From Butyrivibrio sp. NC2002 (GTDB lineage: Bacteria; Bacillota; Clostridia; Lachnospirales; Lachnospiraceae), in the NCBI RefSeq assembly GCF_000702265.1, contig NZ_JNKZ01000007.1, positions 248,001-312,000 of the forward strand: DNA of 64,000 nucleotides. The letters run 5' to 3'. The notes under the pieces are model-generated. The model saw only the letters and a program-made list of their open reading frames with translations, was not told the DNA's origin and made no database searches. Of the stretch, positions 47,848 through 58,165 are shown in pieces; the stretch's first letter is position 1; each line of letters begins with the position of its first letter. Made by a program: the position numbers and the translations under genes.

Positions 47848-49017
47848 TTAAACATCTTTTCTAACAACACGAACCCTGATAACGTCATCAATCTTCTTTA
47901 GCTTCTTGATGATGTCGTCAGATATTGTGCTCTCAACGTCGATAATCGTGTAAGCATGATCACCTCTTGACTTATTGGTCATGTTAGAGATATTGTAGCC
48001 GTCATTACCAAGAACCTGAGTGAACTGACCTATCATACCTGCAACATTCTTATGGATGATCGCAATTCTGGGTCCTGTACAGATTCCCTGCTCGCAGCGA
48101 GGCATATTTACAGAATTAACAATATTGCCATTTTCAAGGTAATCCTTCATCTGAAGAACTGCCTTAACAGCACAGTTATCCTCTGACTCCTCGGTAGAAG
48201 CACCAAGATGAGGAATTACGATGCAGCCATCATGTCCAGCAATCACTGTATTGGGGAAATCAGTAACATATTTTCTGATCTTGCCTGAATTAATTCCGGA
48301 AAGGACATCAGCCTCATTGCAGAGAATATCACGCGCAAGATTTATAAGGATAACGCCCTTCTTCATCTTGGCAATAGCCTCAGCATTAACCATTCCCTTT
48401 GTATTATCAAGTGCAGGAACATGAATTGTGATAATATCGCACTTTGAATAGATATCATCAACATTTGTTACATGCTTAACATCGGATGAAAGGCTCCACG
48501 CAGCATCAACAGAGAGGTACGGATCATAACCAAATACTTCCATTCCAAGATTTCTTGCTGCATTAGCAACTCTTACGCCAATTGCACCTAGTCCGATTAT
48601 TCCGAGCTTTTTACCTGCAATCTCAGTACCTGCAAACTTTTTCTTAGTTTTTTCAGTGAGCTTTGCTATCTCAGGATCACCTGCATTGGCGCTTACCCAC
48701 TGTACTCCGCCTATGATATCACGGGAAGCTATGAGCATTGCAGCAATAACCATCTCCTTAACACCGTTAGCATTTGCACCCGGTGTATTAAAAACTACAA
48801 TACCTTCATCAGCGCATCTGTCTACAGGAATATTGTTAACTCCGGCACCTGCTCTTGCGATTGCAAGAAGGTTATCCGAAAATTCCATTTCATTCATATT
48901 GGCACTTCTTACAAGAACACCATCTGCATCATCAATATTATCAACTGCCTGATACTGATCTGAAAAATTATTAAGACCAACTTTTGCAATTGGATTAAGG
49001 CACTTATATTTAAACAT
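47848..49017 (-). CDS. serA: D-3-phosphoglycerate dehydrogenase
   Basis: First step of serine synthesis from 3-phosphoglycerate. Rossmann motif LGIIGLGAIGVRVANAA, DPYLSVDAAW, INLARDILCNE and the catalytic His in PHLGASTEESEDN are present. A C-terminal ACT domain (about 315-389, GMIGQFTQVLGNDGYNI) suggests serine feedback. 389 residues, the short bacterial type. The ATG overlaps the serC stop (TGATG), so the two are coupled. Confidence 0.95.
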   Translation of the reverse strand: MFKYKCLNPIAKVGLNNFSDQYQAVDNIDDADGVLVRSANMNEMEFSDNLLAIARAGAGVNNIPVDRCADEGIVVFNTPGANANGVKEMVIAAMLIASRDIIGGVQWVSANAGDPEIAKLTEKTKKKFAGTEIAGKKLGIIGLGAIGVRVANAARNLGMEVFGYDPYLSVDAAWSLSSDVKHVTNVDDIYSKCDIITIHVPALDNTKGMVNAEAIAKMKKGVILINLARDILCNEADVLSGINSGKIRKYVTDFPNTVIAGHDGCIVIPHLGASTEESEDNCAVKAVLQMKDYLENGNIVNSVNMPRCEQGICTGPRIAIIHKNVAGMIGQFTQVLGNDGYNISNMTNKSRGDHAYTIIDVESTISDDIIKKLKKIDDVIRVRVVRKDV

Positions 49018-50099
49018 CAGTTATTCTCCTTCTCAAATTTATCCATGAAATCAACAAGCTTCTGAACGCCTTCTTTAGGCATAGCATTGTAAATGCTTGC
49101 TCTCATTCCGCCGACTGTTCTGTGTCCCTTAAGGCTTACAAGGCCATTTTCTGTTGCCTGGGCAATGAACTTGGCATTTAATTCTTCACTGTCAGTAACA
49201 AAAGGTACATTCATAAGTGATCTGTCCTCTTTGCGAACAGTTCCCTTAAACATCTTGCTGCTATCAAGGTAGTCATAGAGGATTTTAGCCTTCTCTTCAT
49301 TTCTTCTCTTCATCTCTGTAAGACCACCCTGCTCTTTAAGCCACTTGAAAACAAGACCACACATATAGATAGCCCAGCAGTTAGGAGTGTTATATAAAGA
49401 GCCGTTATCAGCCTGAGTCTTCCACTTAAGCATTGTGGGTACAAAATCAGGAACATCATCTCTTATAAGATCTTCTCTTATAATGCTGATAACAAGACCT
49501 GCAGGACCTACATTCTTCTGAACTCCACCGTAGATAACGCCATAATCATTTACATTTACAGGCTCTGATAAGAAGCATGAAGACACGTCAGATACAAGGA
49601 TATGTCCTTTTGTATTGGGAAGCTTCTTAAATTTGGTTCCGTAGATTGTATTATTCTCGCAAATATATACATAATCAGCATCTTCTGGAATTGCGAGATC
49701 AGAGCAGTCAGGTATATAAGAAAATGTCTTATCCGCACTGGAAGCTACTTCAATGGCATCGCCATATTTTTTTGCCTCTGCGAGAGCTTTTTTAGCCCAC
49801 TGGCCGGTAACGATGTATGCAGCTTTCTTATTCTGCATAAGGTTCATAGGTACAGCAGCAAACTGCTGGCTGGCACCGCCCTGAAGGAAAAGGACCTTAT
49901 AGTTGTCAGGAATATTCATAAGATCTCTGATATCCTGTTCAGCAGTCTGAATGACATTATCAAAAGCCTTGGATCTATGGCTCATTTCATTGATTGACAT
50001 TCCGCTTCCGTTAAAATCAAGCATTTCTGCTGCAGCCTGTTTTAATACTTCCTCGGGTAACACCGCAGGACCTGCACTAAAATTGTAAACTCTGGACAC
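49017..50099 (-). CDS. serC: Phosphoserine aminotransferase
   Basis: PLP enzyme for the second step of serine synthesis. N-terminal VYNFSAGPAVLPEEVL, FLQGGASQQFAAVP, and the PLP lysine in YGGVQKNVGPAGL are clear. 360 residues. GTG start at 50099 with AGGAGG nine bases upstream; the longer reading frame begins inside the ribosome site. First gene of a serC-serA-DUF1015 operon with a strong promoter. No serB is nearby. Confidence 0.95.
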   Translation of the reverse strand: MSRVYNFSAGPAVLPEEVLKQAAAEMLDFNGSGMSINEMSHRSKAFDNVIQTAEQDIRDLMNIPDNYKVLFLQGGASQQFAAVPMNLMQNKKAAYIVTGQWAKKALAEAKKYGDAIEVASSADKTFSYIPDCSDLAIPEDADYVYICENNTIYGTKFKKLPNTKGHILVSDVSSCFLSEPVNVNDYGVIYGGVQKNVGPAGLVISIIREDLIRDDVPDFVPTMLKWKTQADNGSLYNTPNCWAIYMCGLVFKWLKEQGGLTEMKRRNEEKAKILYDYLDSSKMFKGTVRKEDRSLMNVPFVTDSEELNAKFIAQATENGLVSLKGHRTVGGMRASIYNAMPKEGVQKLVDFMDKFEKENN

Positions 50100-50168
50100 T
50101 TCTTTATACCTCCTACCCAAAAATAATTTTCACGATTTACATTGTTAAAGTTTTTAGAACTTAATATC

Positions 50169-50196
50169 ATTTTAATTGCAAATTATTTTTTGTCAA
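50169..50196 (-). promoter_or_regulatory. Promoter for serC-serA-DUF1015
   Basis: Minus strand TTGACA, 16 bases, TAAAAT, about 70 bases before serC. The -35 is a perfect consensus. Confidence 0.7.
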
Positions 50197-50288
50197 CTAT
50201 GTATTCGGTAATTAATGTTATTTTATTTATATAATGGGTTCAAAAAGATATTTTTTTGTAAAAAAATACAGAATAATTATTGTATGGC

Positions 50289-50324
50289 AAAAGCCGCATC
50301 CATACTGACACGAATGCGGCTTTT
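50289..50324. terminator. Terminator after the 880-residue protein gene
   Basis: Perfect 11-bp stem AAAAGCCGCAT / ATGCGGCTTTT with a 14-base loop, symmetric A/T flanks, so it can work in both directions. It begins 44 bases past the stop codon and separates this gene from the serC promoter. Confidence 0.8.
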
Positions 50325-50367
50325 ACTAGAATTTTTAGAAGAAAAATTATTGCTTTATATGCAATTT

Positions 50368-53010
50368 TCAAAGATAATTATTTATGAAATTATCCTCTTT
50401 TTTTGCATTATCCTTTGTCTTTGAACTTGTTTTTGAAGATTTTTTATTTGCAATTTTATTAGACACATCGTCCTTTACATTGATGATCTTATTCTTTAAA
50501 TCGTTAAAATTAGTAGGATTAATGACGTTTGTTTTTGTTCTTTCAGTGTGGTTCAAGGTTGATAAATTTCTTTCAAGGCCCAGGGCGTCCGGATCACCTT
50601 TTATAAATTCAGCTATATTATTTTTAATGAATTTATTTCTTATCTCCACTCCAACATATGAACATTCTCTCTGAACATCAAGTGCTCCATCGATTCTGGC
50701 TTGCCCTGCAGGTGTATTAGCAGCATATCCTTTATCTACAAGATATTCGTGCATTGCAAATTTTGCATCATTTATCTTTCTTAGAACAACATTGGCCTGT
50801 TTTATCCATTCCTCCTGATTTAGAGAAATATCTATCCTATCAAGTTTCAACTTTTCATCCTTGAAATCATTAACGGCAAGTCTTGCTTTTCTATGTTCAG
50901 GTGATTCTTTGCCGATTGAAGGATCATAGTTATCACCTTTACCGAATATCTTTGACCTTCTTGTATTAAATTTATCAAGGGCATCCTGCAAGTAAGCTCC
51001 GGCAGGTCTTTCAGCAACTTTTATCTGCATTTCAAGAGAAAGATCAGCAGCAATCCCTTGTTTATGCATATTTACTCCCTTAACTCTGACATATTCAGCA
51101 GCATTGCCTACATAATCGGATAGATCAGCTAACGAAACTTTAGTTTCTTCAGGTGCATTTGCGCCGTACTTTTTATAATATTCCTGTCCTTTAGAGTCAA
51201 GATCGTACTCGATAACAAGCTTATTTTCACTAAGATTTTTTCTTACGTTATCTAAATCCTTGCTTAGATCAGCTATCGATATCTTTTTATTCTTTAATTT
51301 TTGTACAAGATTTCTTACTTTTTCTCCTGATGTATCATAAATAGTTACATTCTTTTCGAGTTTTTCCAGCGCCTCTGCATAATTTAGCCTTCCCTGTTCA
51401 GAAACATTTTCTTTCAAAAATGTTTCCAATTTAGTGTAACCATCATATAATTTCAAACTATCTAATGCGTCCTCGGGCAGTTCATCAAATTCACTCTTTT
51501 GCTGGTTTCTATTTTTATTAGCATTTTTAGGCAAAACATTTTTTAGTTTGTTTAAATACTCGAAAGTATGAGCAGCACTATTGCCGGAATTTATTTTACA
51601 TGCCTTGATTGCATCATCTAGTGCAGTATTTATTTTGGAACCCTGGTCGCCTAACTGTTTCTTATATTCTGTTAATTTATCACCTATTGCTTTTTGAGCA
51701 CTTCGAAAAGCATTAATATCACTAATATATTGATTTTTATAATTATCAGCTCCACGTTTTCCAAGGTTGATCAAAACATCATGATTATAAGAGTTTGAAA
51801 GGTTCTCAATTGCTTTTGTAAATGAGCCATTTACCGGATCAAGTGTAGTAGTTAAGTATCTTTTCTGAGCGGGATCGCCTTGTACATCGGGAATATTATT
51901 GCCATTATCTAAGCCTTTAACAAATTCATCATATTTTGTTTTTAGATTTGCAATCTTTTCGTTTACAGATACAGCCCACTCATTATTACCAAATATATTA
52001 GCATCTTCACTTGCAAGCTGTTCAACTTCTCCTTTTAATTCTTCAATAGCCTCAATAACTTCTCCGCTTTTATCAAGATTAGATAATCCCTTCATATTAG
52101 TGGATTTGTATAAATCATCAACGGTACTTTTGAGTTCTAAATACTCATCCATCGCACTCATTGGCAAGGCACTTTTGTAAAATATGATTTCACTATTGAT
52201 GGCATCCAGATCAGATGCAAGTGATCTGCCACCATTTAGGACAAAATCATCAACATACTTTCCATCAGCATACATCCTCATGGCAACTTCATCATTTTTA
52301 TTAGCTGCCGCTCTAGTATCTACAATTGCCTTTTTTAATCTTTCTGCCTTTTTGATTAGTTCTGCTCGAACATCATCACTTACAGTTCCACCAAGCTTTA
52401 GAATATTTTTCATCTGAATAACTGATTCATGGTAATCTCTGGATGCATCAATAAGTTCAGGCATTTTATTTTTTTGATAAGAGTCATCAATCTCTTTCAG
52501 AGTGTATTTTGCTTTTTCCAAGCTTTGACGGAGATTACTACCTTGTTTTATTCCTTGTGGCAACCACTCATATTCTTTTTCATCAACCTTGATGGTCAGA
52601 TTGGTATTTGCCCATTTATTTGTAATTTTAACCCCTACATAATCTTGAGCAATGGGATTATCCGAACTCAGACCATATGTATCTTTAATGAATCCATCGA
52701 AAGTAAATACAATATTGTCATATAAATTCTTCTGAATGGATCCTTCTTTAAAGTTCTGTTTTTCCCCTACCTCTTTAATTTTCTTAAGATTTTTATCCAA
52801 AATGCCTTTGATGTTACTATCAATATAAAAATCAATAGGCAGTTCATTTCCCTGATAATTAAGTTCATATTTTCTGTTATATGCTACTGAAGCTATTTCA
52901 TCAGCACTGTCTTCCAAAACCTTGCAAAGAGGTGTACCTGCAAAAGTTCCGGCCATCTGCGATATAGAGTTAGCAAATTGTACAAAATCCTTTAAAAAAT
53001 ATTTTGGCAT
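50368..53010 (-). CDS. Unrecognised 880-residue charged helical protein
   Basis: I do not recognise this protein. It has no signal peptide or membrane segment. It is rich in Lys, Asp, Glu and Asn and mostly helical, with several coiled-coil-like stretches (for example EVIEAIEELKGEVEQLASED). The middle has poorly charged breaks such as VQGDPAQKRYLTTTLDPVNG. The C-terminal about 25 residues are a Lys/Ser-rich tail (KKSSKTSSKTKDNAKKED), which looks disordered. Ribosome site GGAGGGGAAT before the ATG. A single-gene unit with its own terminator; base composition is more AT-rich than the flanking biosynthetic genes. Function cannot be assigned; scaffold or effector roles are guesses. Confidence 0.8.
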   Translation of the reverse strand: MPKYFLKDFVQFANSISQMAGTFAGTPLCKVLEDSADEIASVAYNRKYELNYQGNELPIDFYIDSNIKGILDKNLKKIKEVGEKQNFKEGSIQKNLYDNIVFTFDGFIKDTYGLSSDNPIAQDYVGVKITNKWANTNLTIKVDEKEYEWLPQGIKQGSNLRQSLEKAKYTLKEIDDSYQKNKMPELIDASRDYHESVIQMKNILKLGGTVSDDVRAELIKKAERLKKAIVDTRAAANKNDEVAMRMYADGKYVDDFVLNGGRSLASDLDAINSEIIFYKSALPMSAMDEYLELKSTVDDLYKSTNMKGLSNLDKSGEVIEAIEELKGEVEQLASEDANIFGNNEWAVSVNEKIANLKTKYDEFVKGLDNGNNIPDVQGDPAQKRYLTTTLDPVNGSFTKAIENLSNSYNHDVLINLGKRGADNYKNQYISDINAFRSAQKAIGDKLTEYKKQLGDQGSKINTALDDAIKACKINSGNSAAHTFEYLNKLKNVLPKNANKNRNQQKSEFDELPEDALDSLKLYDGYTKLETFLKENVSEQGRLNYAEALEKLEKNVTIYDTSGEKVRNLVQKLKNKKISIADLSKDLDNVRKNLSENKLVIEYDLDSKGQEYYKKYGANAPEETKVSLADLSDYVGNAAEYVRVKGVNMHKQGIAADLSLEMQIKVAERPAGAYLQDALDKFNTRRSKIFGKGDNYDPSIGKESPEHRKARLAVNDFKDEKLKLDRIDISLNQEEWIKQANVVLRKINDAKFAMHEYLVDKGYAANTPAGQARIDGALDVQRECSYVGVEIRNKFIKNNIAEFIKGDPDALGLERNLSTLNHTERTKTNVINPTNFNDLKNKIINVKDDVSNKIANKKSSKTSSKTKDNAKKEDNFINNYL

Positions 53011-53112
53011 ATTCCCCTCCGATAAAAAAAATCATTTTTTACTTTACAAATTGATTATAATTTTTATCGTCCAACAAATGTCCAACAAGCTCTCCATAAA
53101 ACTAAAAAAATT

Positions 53113-53153
53113 AAAAAAACCACATATCAGGAGACCACGCACCCGATATGTGG
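53113..53153 (-). terminator. Terminator after the L,D-transpeptidase gene
   Basis: Minus-strand stem CCACATATC / GATATGTGG with a 16-base loop, followed by TTTTTTTAATTTTTTT. It ends the leuB-to-L,D-transpeptidase run. Confidence 0.88.
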
Positions 53154-53163
53154 GTTATTAAAA

Positions 53164-54741
53164 TTAATAATATAGAAGTACCGGAACACCGACTTCTACA
53201 AGTTCATATAGTTTTTCCATGTCTTCAAGCGGTGAGTTTATGCATCCGTGGGAACCGTTTGTCTTATATATCTCTCCTCCAAATTCCCTTCGCCAGGTTG
53301 CGTCATGAATTCCGATTCCTTTATTTACGCCAAGCCAGTAATTAACAAATGATGCATAATCATCGCCCCTTAGTATTGTGTGATAGCGCTTATTGTAAAC
53401 GTGATATAAACCTACAGGAGTTCCTCTTCCGCGCCCTGTATTTCCGGTTACAATATCATAATCTATGGTAAGCTTACCGTCTTTATAATATAACAGATGC
53501 TGATCGCCCATATTTACAAGTATAAATTCATTTCCAAGTTCGCTTCCATCAATAGCAAAGCTTTTTTGAGGCAGTTCTATATCTTCTTCAGTATCGCCTT
53601 CCATAAGAGCATTTACGAAAAAACCATATTCATTTTCAATATCAAAAAGCTCCCCGTCCTTACTTCCGCTGACATATATTTTTCCTTCGCCGTTTTCGAT
53701 ATAAGAATTGATGGAATAGTCAGTATCAAATCTCTCAAGGCTCTTTTCTACATAAGCATGAATTTTGTCGCAGCTTAATAATAGATTTCCCTGCTCATCC
53801 GTTACAAATTCATTGTCAATCTTGAATTTGTCAGGAAAAGGACTTATTTCATCACCATGAATGAACATTCCTTCGTATCCCGTAAGGTCACTTATTTTCT
53901 CTTCTTTGCCATTATCATCTGCAATCTCATCAGCATGAGCCATCTTTTTAATGACAGGCATATCTTCTGTTTCATCTTTTTTAGCTTCTTTTTGAGCTTC
54001 TTCAAGATTTGAAAGCGTGATCAAAAAATCTGAGATATCCAGAGGTTCTGAAGTGATTTCTTCATCATAAATTCTAAAAGTCACATTCTTTTTCTGCAGA
54101 GTATCGATTTTTTCAAAAAGCTCTTTTACATGCAGATCACTCTCTGTTTCTTTGACAGCTACGTAAGCGCCGCTGTCATCCATTATATTCAGATCGATCT
54201 CGCCCTTTGAAATAGCCATGATAGCTTTATCAAGAATGTAGTCAAAAACCGGCTTCTTTAAATCCTTTTGTGCTAGATAAAAACCTTCATCACCGAGCTC
54301 TATCTTGTATGCAGGAGTGTCATCATCTTCAAATATTATCCACGATGATAATATTTCACTCACTTTATCAGTATCAAACAGAACATGTCCTTGTATTTGA
54401 GTGTTAGGTGAAGCTATTAGATTAAATCCCCATAAAAGTGGATTCTGTGAGTCCATTATAGATATAAGATCTGATGTGTAATCAATGCTGTAATCGATAT
54501 CAGTAGCAGAGATGAACAAATGCTGTCCATCTCTGCCTCTTATATTAAGACCGTTATAGAATGCGGTACCCTTCAACTCCTCATTTGCTTCTTCAACAGT
54601 TTTACCTGTAACATAAACATGATTTATCCAGGTACCGTAAGTAAAGCTTCCTCTGTAATAGTTCCCCAAAATCACATAAAGCGTAAGCAAAAAAGCAATA
54701 GAACCAAAGAGTACAAATAATAAAAATCCCCTCTTTTTCAT
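53164..54741 (-). CDS. L,D-transpeptidase (YkuD domain) with N-terminal membrane anchor
   Basis: Forms 3-3 cross-links or attaches groups to peptidoglycan outside the membrane. About 525 residues: a membrane helix near the N-terminus (LLFVLFGSIAFLLTLYVIL), a region of about 300 residues resembling peptidoglycan-binding PG_binding_4 repeats, and a C-terminal YkuD domain with the active site IHDATWRREFGGE and SHGCINSPLEDM (catalytic Cys). Start at the ATG at 54741; it overlaps no gene and lies 14 bases after ilvB, but the ribosome site is distant (about 20 bases), so the start is moderately sure. Transcribed with the leu/ilv genes by position. Confidence 0.9.
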   Translation of the reverse strand: MKKRGFLLFVLFGSIAFLLTLYVILGNYYRGSFTYGTWINHVYVTGKTVEEANEELKGTAFYNGLNIRGRDGQHLFISATDIDYSIDYTSDLISIMDSQNPLLWGFNLIASPNTQIQGHVLFDTDKVSEILSSWIIFEDDDTPAYKIELGDEGFYLAQKDLKKPVFDYILDKAIMAISKGEIDLNIMDDSGAYVAVKETESDLHVKELFEKIDTLQKKNVTFRIYDEEITSEPLDISDFLITLSNLEEAQKEAKKDETEDMPVIKKMAHADEIADDNGKEEKISDLTGYEGMFIHGDEISPFPDKFKIDNEFVTDEQGNLLLSCDKIHAYVEKSLERFDTDYSINSYIENGEGKIYVSGSKDGELFDIENEYGFFVNALMEGDTEEDIELPQKSFAIDGSELGNEFILVNMGDQHLLYYKDGKLTIDYDIVTGNTGRGRGTPVGLYHVYNKRYHTILRGDDYASFVNYWLGVNKGIGIHDATWRREFGGEIYKTNGSHGCINSPLEDMEKLYELVEVGVPVLLYY

Positions 54742-54754
54742 ACGCAAATAATAA

Positions 54755-56440
54755 TTAAGCTCTCTCCTTATCTTCAAGATCCTTGGCATCAAATGCTTCA
54801 CTTATAGAAGCACCGGCAGGTACCATAGGGAATACCTTCTCATCAGGATCAATACAAACATCCAGTAGAACAGGTCCATTTGATTTAAGAGCCTCATCAA
54901 TTGCAGGACGTACATCCTCTCTCTTTTTAACTCTTATTGCCTTGCAGCCAAGCCCTTCTGCAACCTTGCAATAATCAACCTTGTCCGTAAGAACTGTATT
55001 GGAATAATGCTTGTCATAGAAAAGTGTCTGCCACTGTCTAACCATTCCAAGTACCTGATTGTTTATCACGATCTCAACTATCGGAATGTTATATCTGCTT
55101 GCAGTTGCAAGTTCATTCATATTCATTCTAAAGCAACCGTCACCGGCTACATTTATTACTTTTTTATCCGGATTGCCGACTTTTGCGCCTATCGCTGCAC
55201 CAAGGCCATAACCCATTGTTCCAAGTCCGCCTGATGTAAGGAAGGTTCTGGGATGCTTGTATTTATAAAACTGTGCTGCCCACATCTGATGCTGACCTAC
55301 ATCTGTGGTAATGATTGCATCTCCGTTTGTGGCCTTATCAAGCTCTTCGATCACATAAGGGCAGGTAAGGCCCTTTTTATCATAGGTCATAGGGAACTTC
55401 TTCTCGTATTCCGCTATGTGTTCAAGCCATTCAGCATGATTTTGCTGAGAAACCCTGTCATTTATGATAGAAAGAACTTCCTTTAAATCTCCGACAATAT
55501 AGTAATCTGTTCTGATATTCTTATTAATCTCAGCTGCATCAATATCAATCTGCAGTATCTTAGCCTTTTTGGCGAATGTCTTGGCATTTCCTATTACTCT
55601 GTCTGAAAATCTTGCACCGAGAGTTATAAGAAGGTCGCACTCACTAACACCGAAATTGGAGGTCTTTGTTCCATGCATACCGATCATGCCGGTATAAAGC
55701 TTATGATGTCCGTTAAAAGCGCCTTTACCCATAAGTGTATCGCATACAGGTGCCTGAATTCTCTCAGCAAATTCAAGCAGTTCTTTTTCCGCACCGGAAA
55801 TAACTGCACCACCGCCCACGTAAATAAAAGGTCTCTTTGATTTTTCGATCATCTTAACGGCAGTTTTGATGTCATCATCCGTAAAGTCGATTGTCTCCTC
55901 GATTTCCTCTTCTTTCATAGGCTTATAATCACATTTATTTGCAGTAACATCCTTGGTAATATCTACCACAACAGGACCGGGTCTTCCGCTTCTTGCTATG
56001 TCAAAGGCCTTTCTTATTGTTTCAGCAAGTTTTTTTACATCCTTAACGATATATCCATGCTTTGTAATAGGTGTTGTGATACCTGCAATGTCAACCTCCT
56101 GGAAAGAATCCTTTCCAAGGAGAGGAAGACTTACATTACAAGTAATAGCAACTATCGGAACTGAGTCCATGTATGCAGTTGCAATTCCTGTTACAAGATT
56201 AGTTGAACCGGGGCCGCTTGTTGCAAGGCATACGCCAACCTTTCCCGTGGACCTTGCATAGCCGTCAGCTGCATGGGCAGCTCCCTGCTCATGAGATGTA
56301 AGTATATGTCTGATACTGTCCTGCTGCTTATAGAGCTCGTCATAAACATTTAAAATAGTACCGCCCGGATATCCGAAAACTGTATCAACGCCCTGCTCTT
56401 TAAGACATTCCAGAACAATCTGTGCACCTGTAAGAACCAT
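54755..56440 (-). CDS. ilvB: Acetolactate synthase large subunit
   Basis: TPP enzyme of the first common step of valine, leucine and isoleucine synthesis. N-terminal domain FGYPGGTILNVYDELY with the TPP glutamate in SHEQGAAHAADGYAR; C-terminal TPP/Mg site VAGDGCFRMNMNELAT; FAD-binding mid domain. 561 residues, normal. The regulatory subunit gene ilvN is not next to it. ATG with GGAGGAG upstream, 49 bases after ilvD. Confidence 0.95.
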   Translation of the reverse strand: MVLTGAQIVLECLKEQGVDTVFGYPGGTILNVYDELYKQQDSIRHILTSHEQGAAHAADGYARSTGKVGVCLATSGPGSTNLVTGIATAYMDSVPIVAITCNVSLPLLGKDSFQEVDIAGITTPITKHGYIVKDVKKLAETIRKAFDIARSGRPGPVVVDITKDVTANKCDYKPMKEEEIEETIDFTDDDIKTAVKMIEKSKRPFIYVGGGAVISGAEKELLEFAERIQAPVCDTLMGKGAFNGHHKLYTGMIGMHGTKTSNFGVSECDLLITLGARFSDRVIGNAKTFAKKAKILQIDIDAAEINKNIRTDYYIVGDLKEVLSIINDRVSQQNHAEWLEHIAEYEKKFPMTYDKKGLTCPYVIEELDKATNGDAIITTDVGQHQMWAAQFYKYKHPRTFLTSGGLGTMGYGLGAAIGAKVGNPDKKVINVAGDGCFRMNMNELATASRYNIPIVEIVINNQVLGMVRQWQTLFYDKHYSNTVLTDKVDYCKVAEGLGCKAIRVKKREDVRPAIDEALKSNGPVLLDVCIDPDEKVFPMVPAGASISEAFDAKDLEDKERA

Positions 56441-56489
56441 TTTTTCACTCCTCCAATAAAGCCTTAGAATACAAACTTATATCAAAGAC

Positions 56490-58151
56490 TTAGATTTCCA
56501 ATACTGCTCCTCTGTTACCACTTGTTACCATCTTCTGATATCTTGCAAGGTAACCTGTTGTAATCTTGGGTTCTCTGGGTTTCCAGTTAGCTCTTCTTCT
56601 CTCAAGTTCCTCGTCGGAAACCTTCATATCAAGCTTGTTATTATTGATATCGATACTTATGATATCGCCTTCTTCAACAAGAGCGATAGGCCCGCCAACA
56701 GCAGCTTCAGGTGATACATGACCGATAGAAGCACCTCTGCTCGCACCGGAAAATCTGCCGTCTGTTATAAGTGCGACCGTTGAACCAAGTCCCATACCCG
56801 CAATAGCTGATGTGGGATTGAGCATCTCTCTCATTCCGGGACCGCCCTTAGGGCCTTCATAGCGGATAACAACTACATCACCTTCGACAATCTTTCCTCC
56901 AAGGATCGCACTGATCGCATCCTCTTCGCAGTCAAATACTCTTGCAGGTCCTTCATGTACCATCATTTCGGGAACTACTGCAGATCTCTTTACAATACCT
57001 GTATCGGGAGCAAGGTTACCCTTAAGGACAGCGATACCGCCATTTGGCATGTAAGGATTCTCAATAGGTCTTATTACCTCAGGATTGAGATTATGTGCAT
57101 TCTCAATATTTTCGCCAACAGTTTTGCCGGTGCATGTAATAAGATCTGTTCTTATCAGATTCTTCTTGGCAAGTTCAGCCATAACCGCATATATTCCGCC
57201 TGCTTCATTTAAATCCTCCATATATGTAGGACCTGCAGGAGCAAGATGACACAGATTCGGAGTACGATCTGATATCTCATTTGCCATTTCCATATTGATC
57301 TCAATTCCGGCTTCGTGTGCAATAGCGGGAATATGGAGCATTGTATTTGTAGAGCATCCAAGAGCCATATCCATTGCAAGAGCATTCTCAAATGCTTCCT
57401 TTGTCATGATGTCTCTGGGACGAATATCCTTCTTAATAAGCTCCATTATCTGGTATCCTGCCATCTTGGCAAGTCTGATACGTGCAGAATAAACGGCAGG
57501 GATTGTTCCGTTTCCTCTAAGTCCCATACCGATTGCCTCTGTGAGACAGTTCATTGAGTTGGCAGTATACATACCTGAACATGATCCGCAGGTAGGACAT
57601 ACTTTTTCTTCAAACAAAGTAAGCTCATCCTCAGTCATCTTGCCTGCAGAAAATGCACCTACAGCCTCAAACATTGAACTAAGTGATCTCTTCTGTCCGT
57701 TTACTCTTCCTGCCATCATTGGTCCGCCTGAGCAGAAAATAGTAGGAATATTCACCCTTGCAGCAGCCATCAAAAGGCCGGGAACATTCTTATCACAGTT
57801 GGGTATCATTACCATTCCGTCAAAAGCATGTGCCATCGCAAGCGCTTCTGTTGAATCAGCAACAAGATCACGGGTTACAAGTGAATATTTCATTCCGACA
57901 TGTCCCATTGCAATACCGTCGCAGACTGCAATTGCAGGAACAATTACAGGCATACCGCCGGCTTCAGCCACGCCAAGCTTTACTGCCTGTGCTATTCTGT
58001 CCAGTTCCATATGTCCGGGAACGATCTCACTTTGTGAGCTGACAATTCCGATAAGAGGTTTCTTTCTTTCCTCTTTTGTAAAACCAAGTGCATTAAACAG
58101 ACTTCTGTGGGGAGCCTGCTGTAAACCTTCCATTACGCGATCACTGTTCAT
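56490..58151 (-). CDS. ilvD: Dihydroxy-acid dehydratase
   Basis: Fe-S enzyme of the branched-chain pathway. Cluster cysteines lie in [16 protein letters not shown] and [18 protein letters not shown], with the further family blocks [20 protein letters not shown] and [14 protein letters not shown]. 553 residues. ATG with GGAGG eight bases upstream, 14 bases after the glycosyltransferase gene. Confidence 0.96.
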   Translation of the reverse strand: MNSDRVMEGLQQAPHRSLFNALGFTKEERKKPLIGIVSSQSEIVPGHMELDRIAQAVKLGVAEAGGMPVIVPAIAVCDGIAMGHVGMKYSLVTRDLVADSTEALAMAHAFDGMVMIPNCDKNVPGLLMAAARVNIPTIFCSGGPMMAGRVNGQKRSLSSMFEAVGAFSAGKMTEDELTLFEEKVCPTCGSCSGMYTANSMNCLTEAIGMGLRGNGTIPAVYSARIRLAKMAGYQIMELIKKDIRPRDIMTKEAFENALAMDMALGCSTNTMLHIPAIAHEAGIEINMEMANEISDRTPNLCHLAPAGPTYMEDLNEAGGIYAVMAELAKKNLIRTDLITCTGKTVGENIENAHNLNPEVIRPIENPYMPNGGIAVLKGNLAPDTGIVKRSAVVPEMMVHEGPARVFDCEEDAISAILGGKIVEGDVVVIRYEGPKGGPGMREMLNPTSAIAGMGLGSTVALITDGRFSGASRGASIGHVSPEAAVGGPIALVEEGDIISIDINNNKLDMKVSDEELERRRANWKPREPKITTGYLARYQKMVTSGNRGAVLEI

Positions 58152-58165
58152 AAAAAACCTCCAAT

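Noticed and set aside
53041..53090. Direct repeat TTGTTGGAC before the 880-residue protein gene as a regulator site
   Set aside because: Only two copies, and the -35/-10 spacing around it does not fit well. It could be part of a promoter but the evidence is too thin to list.
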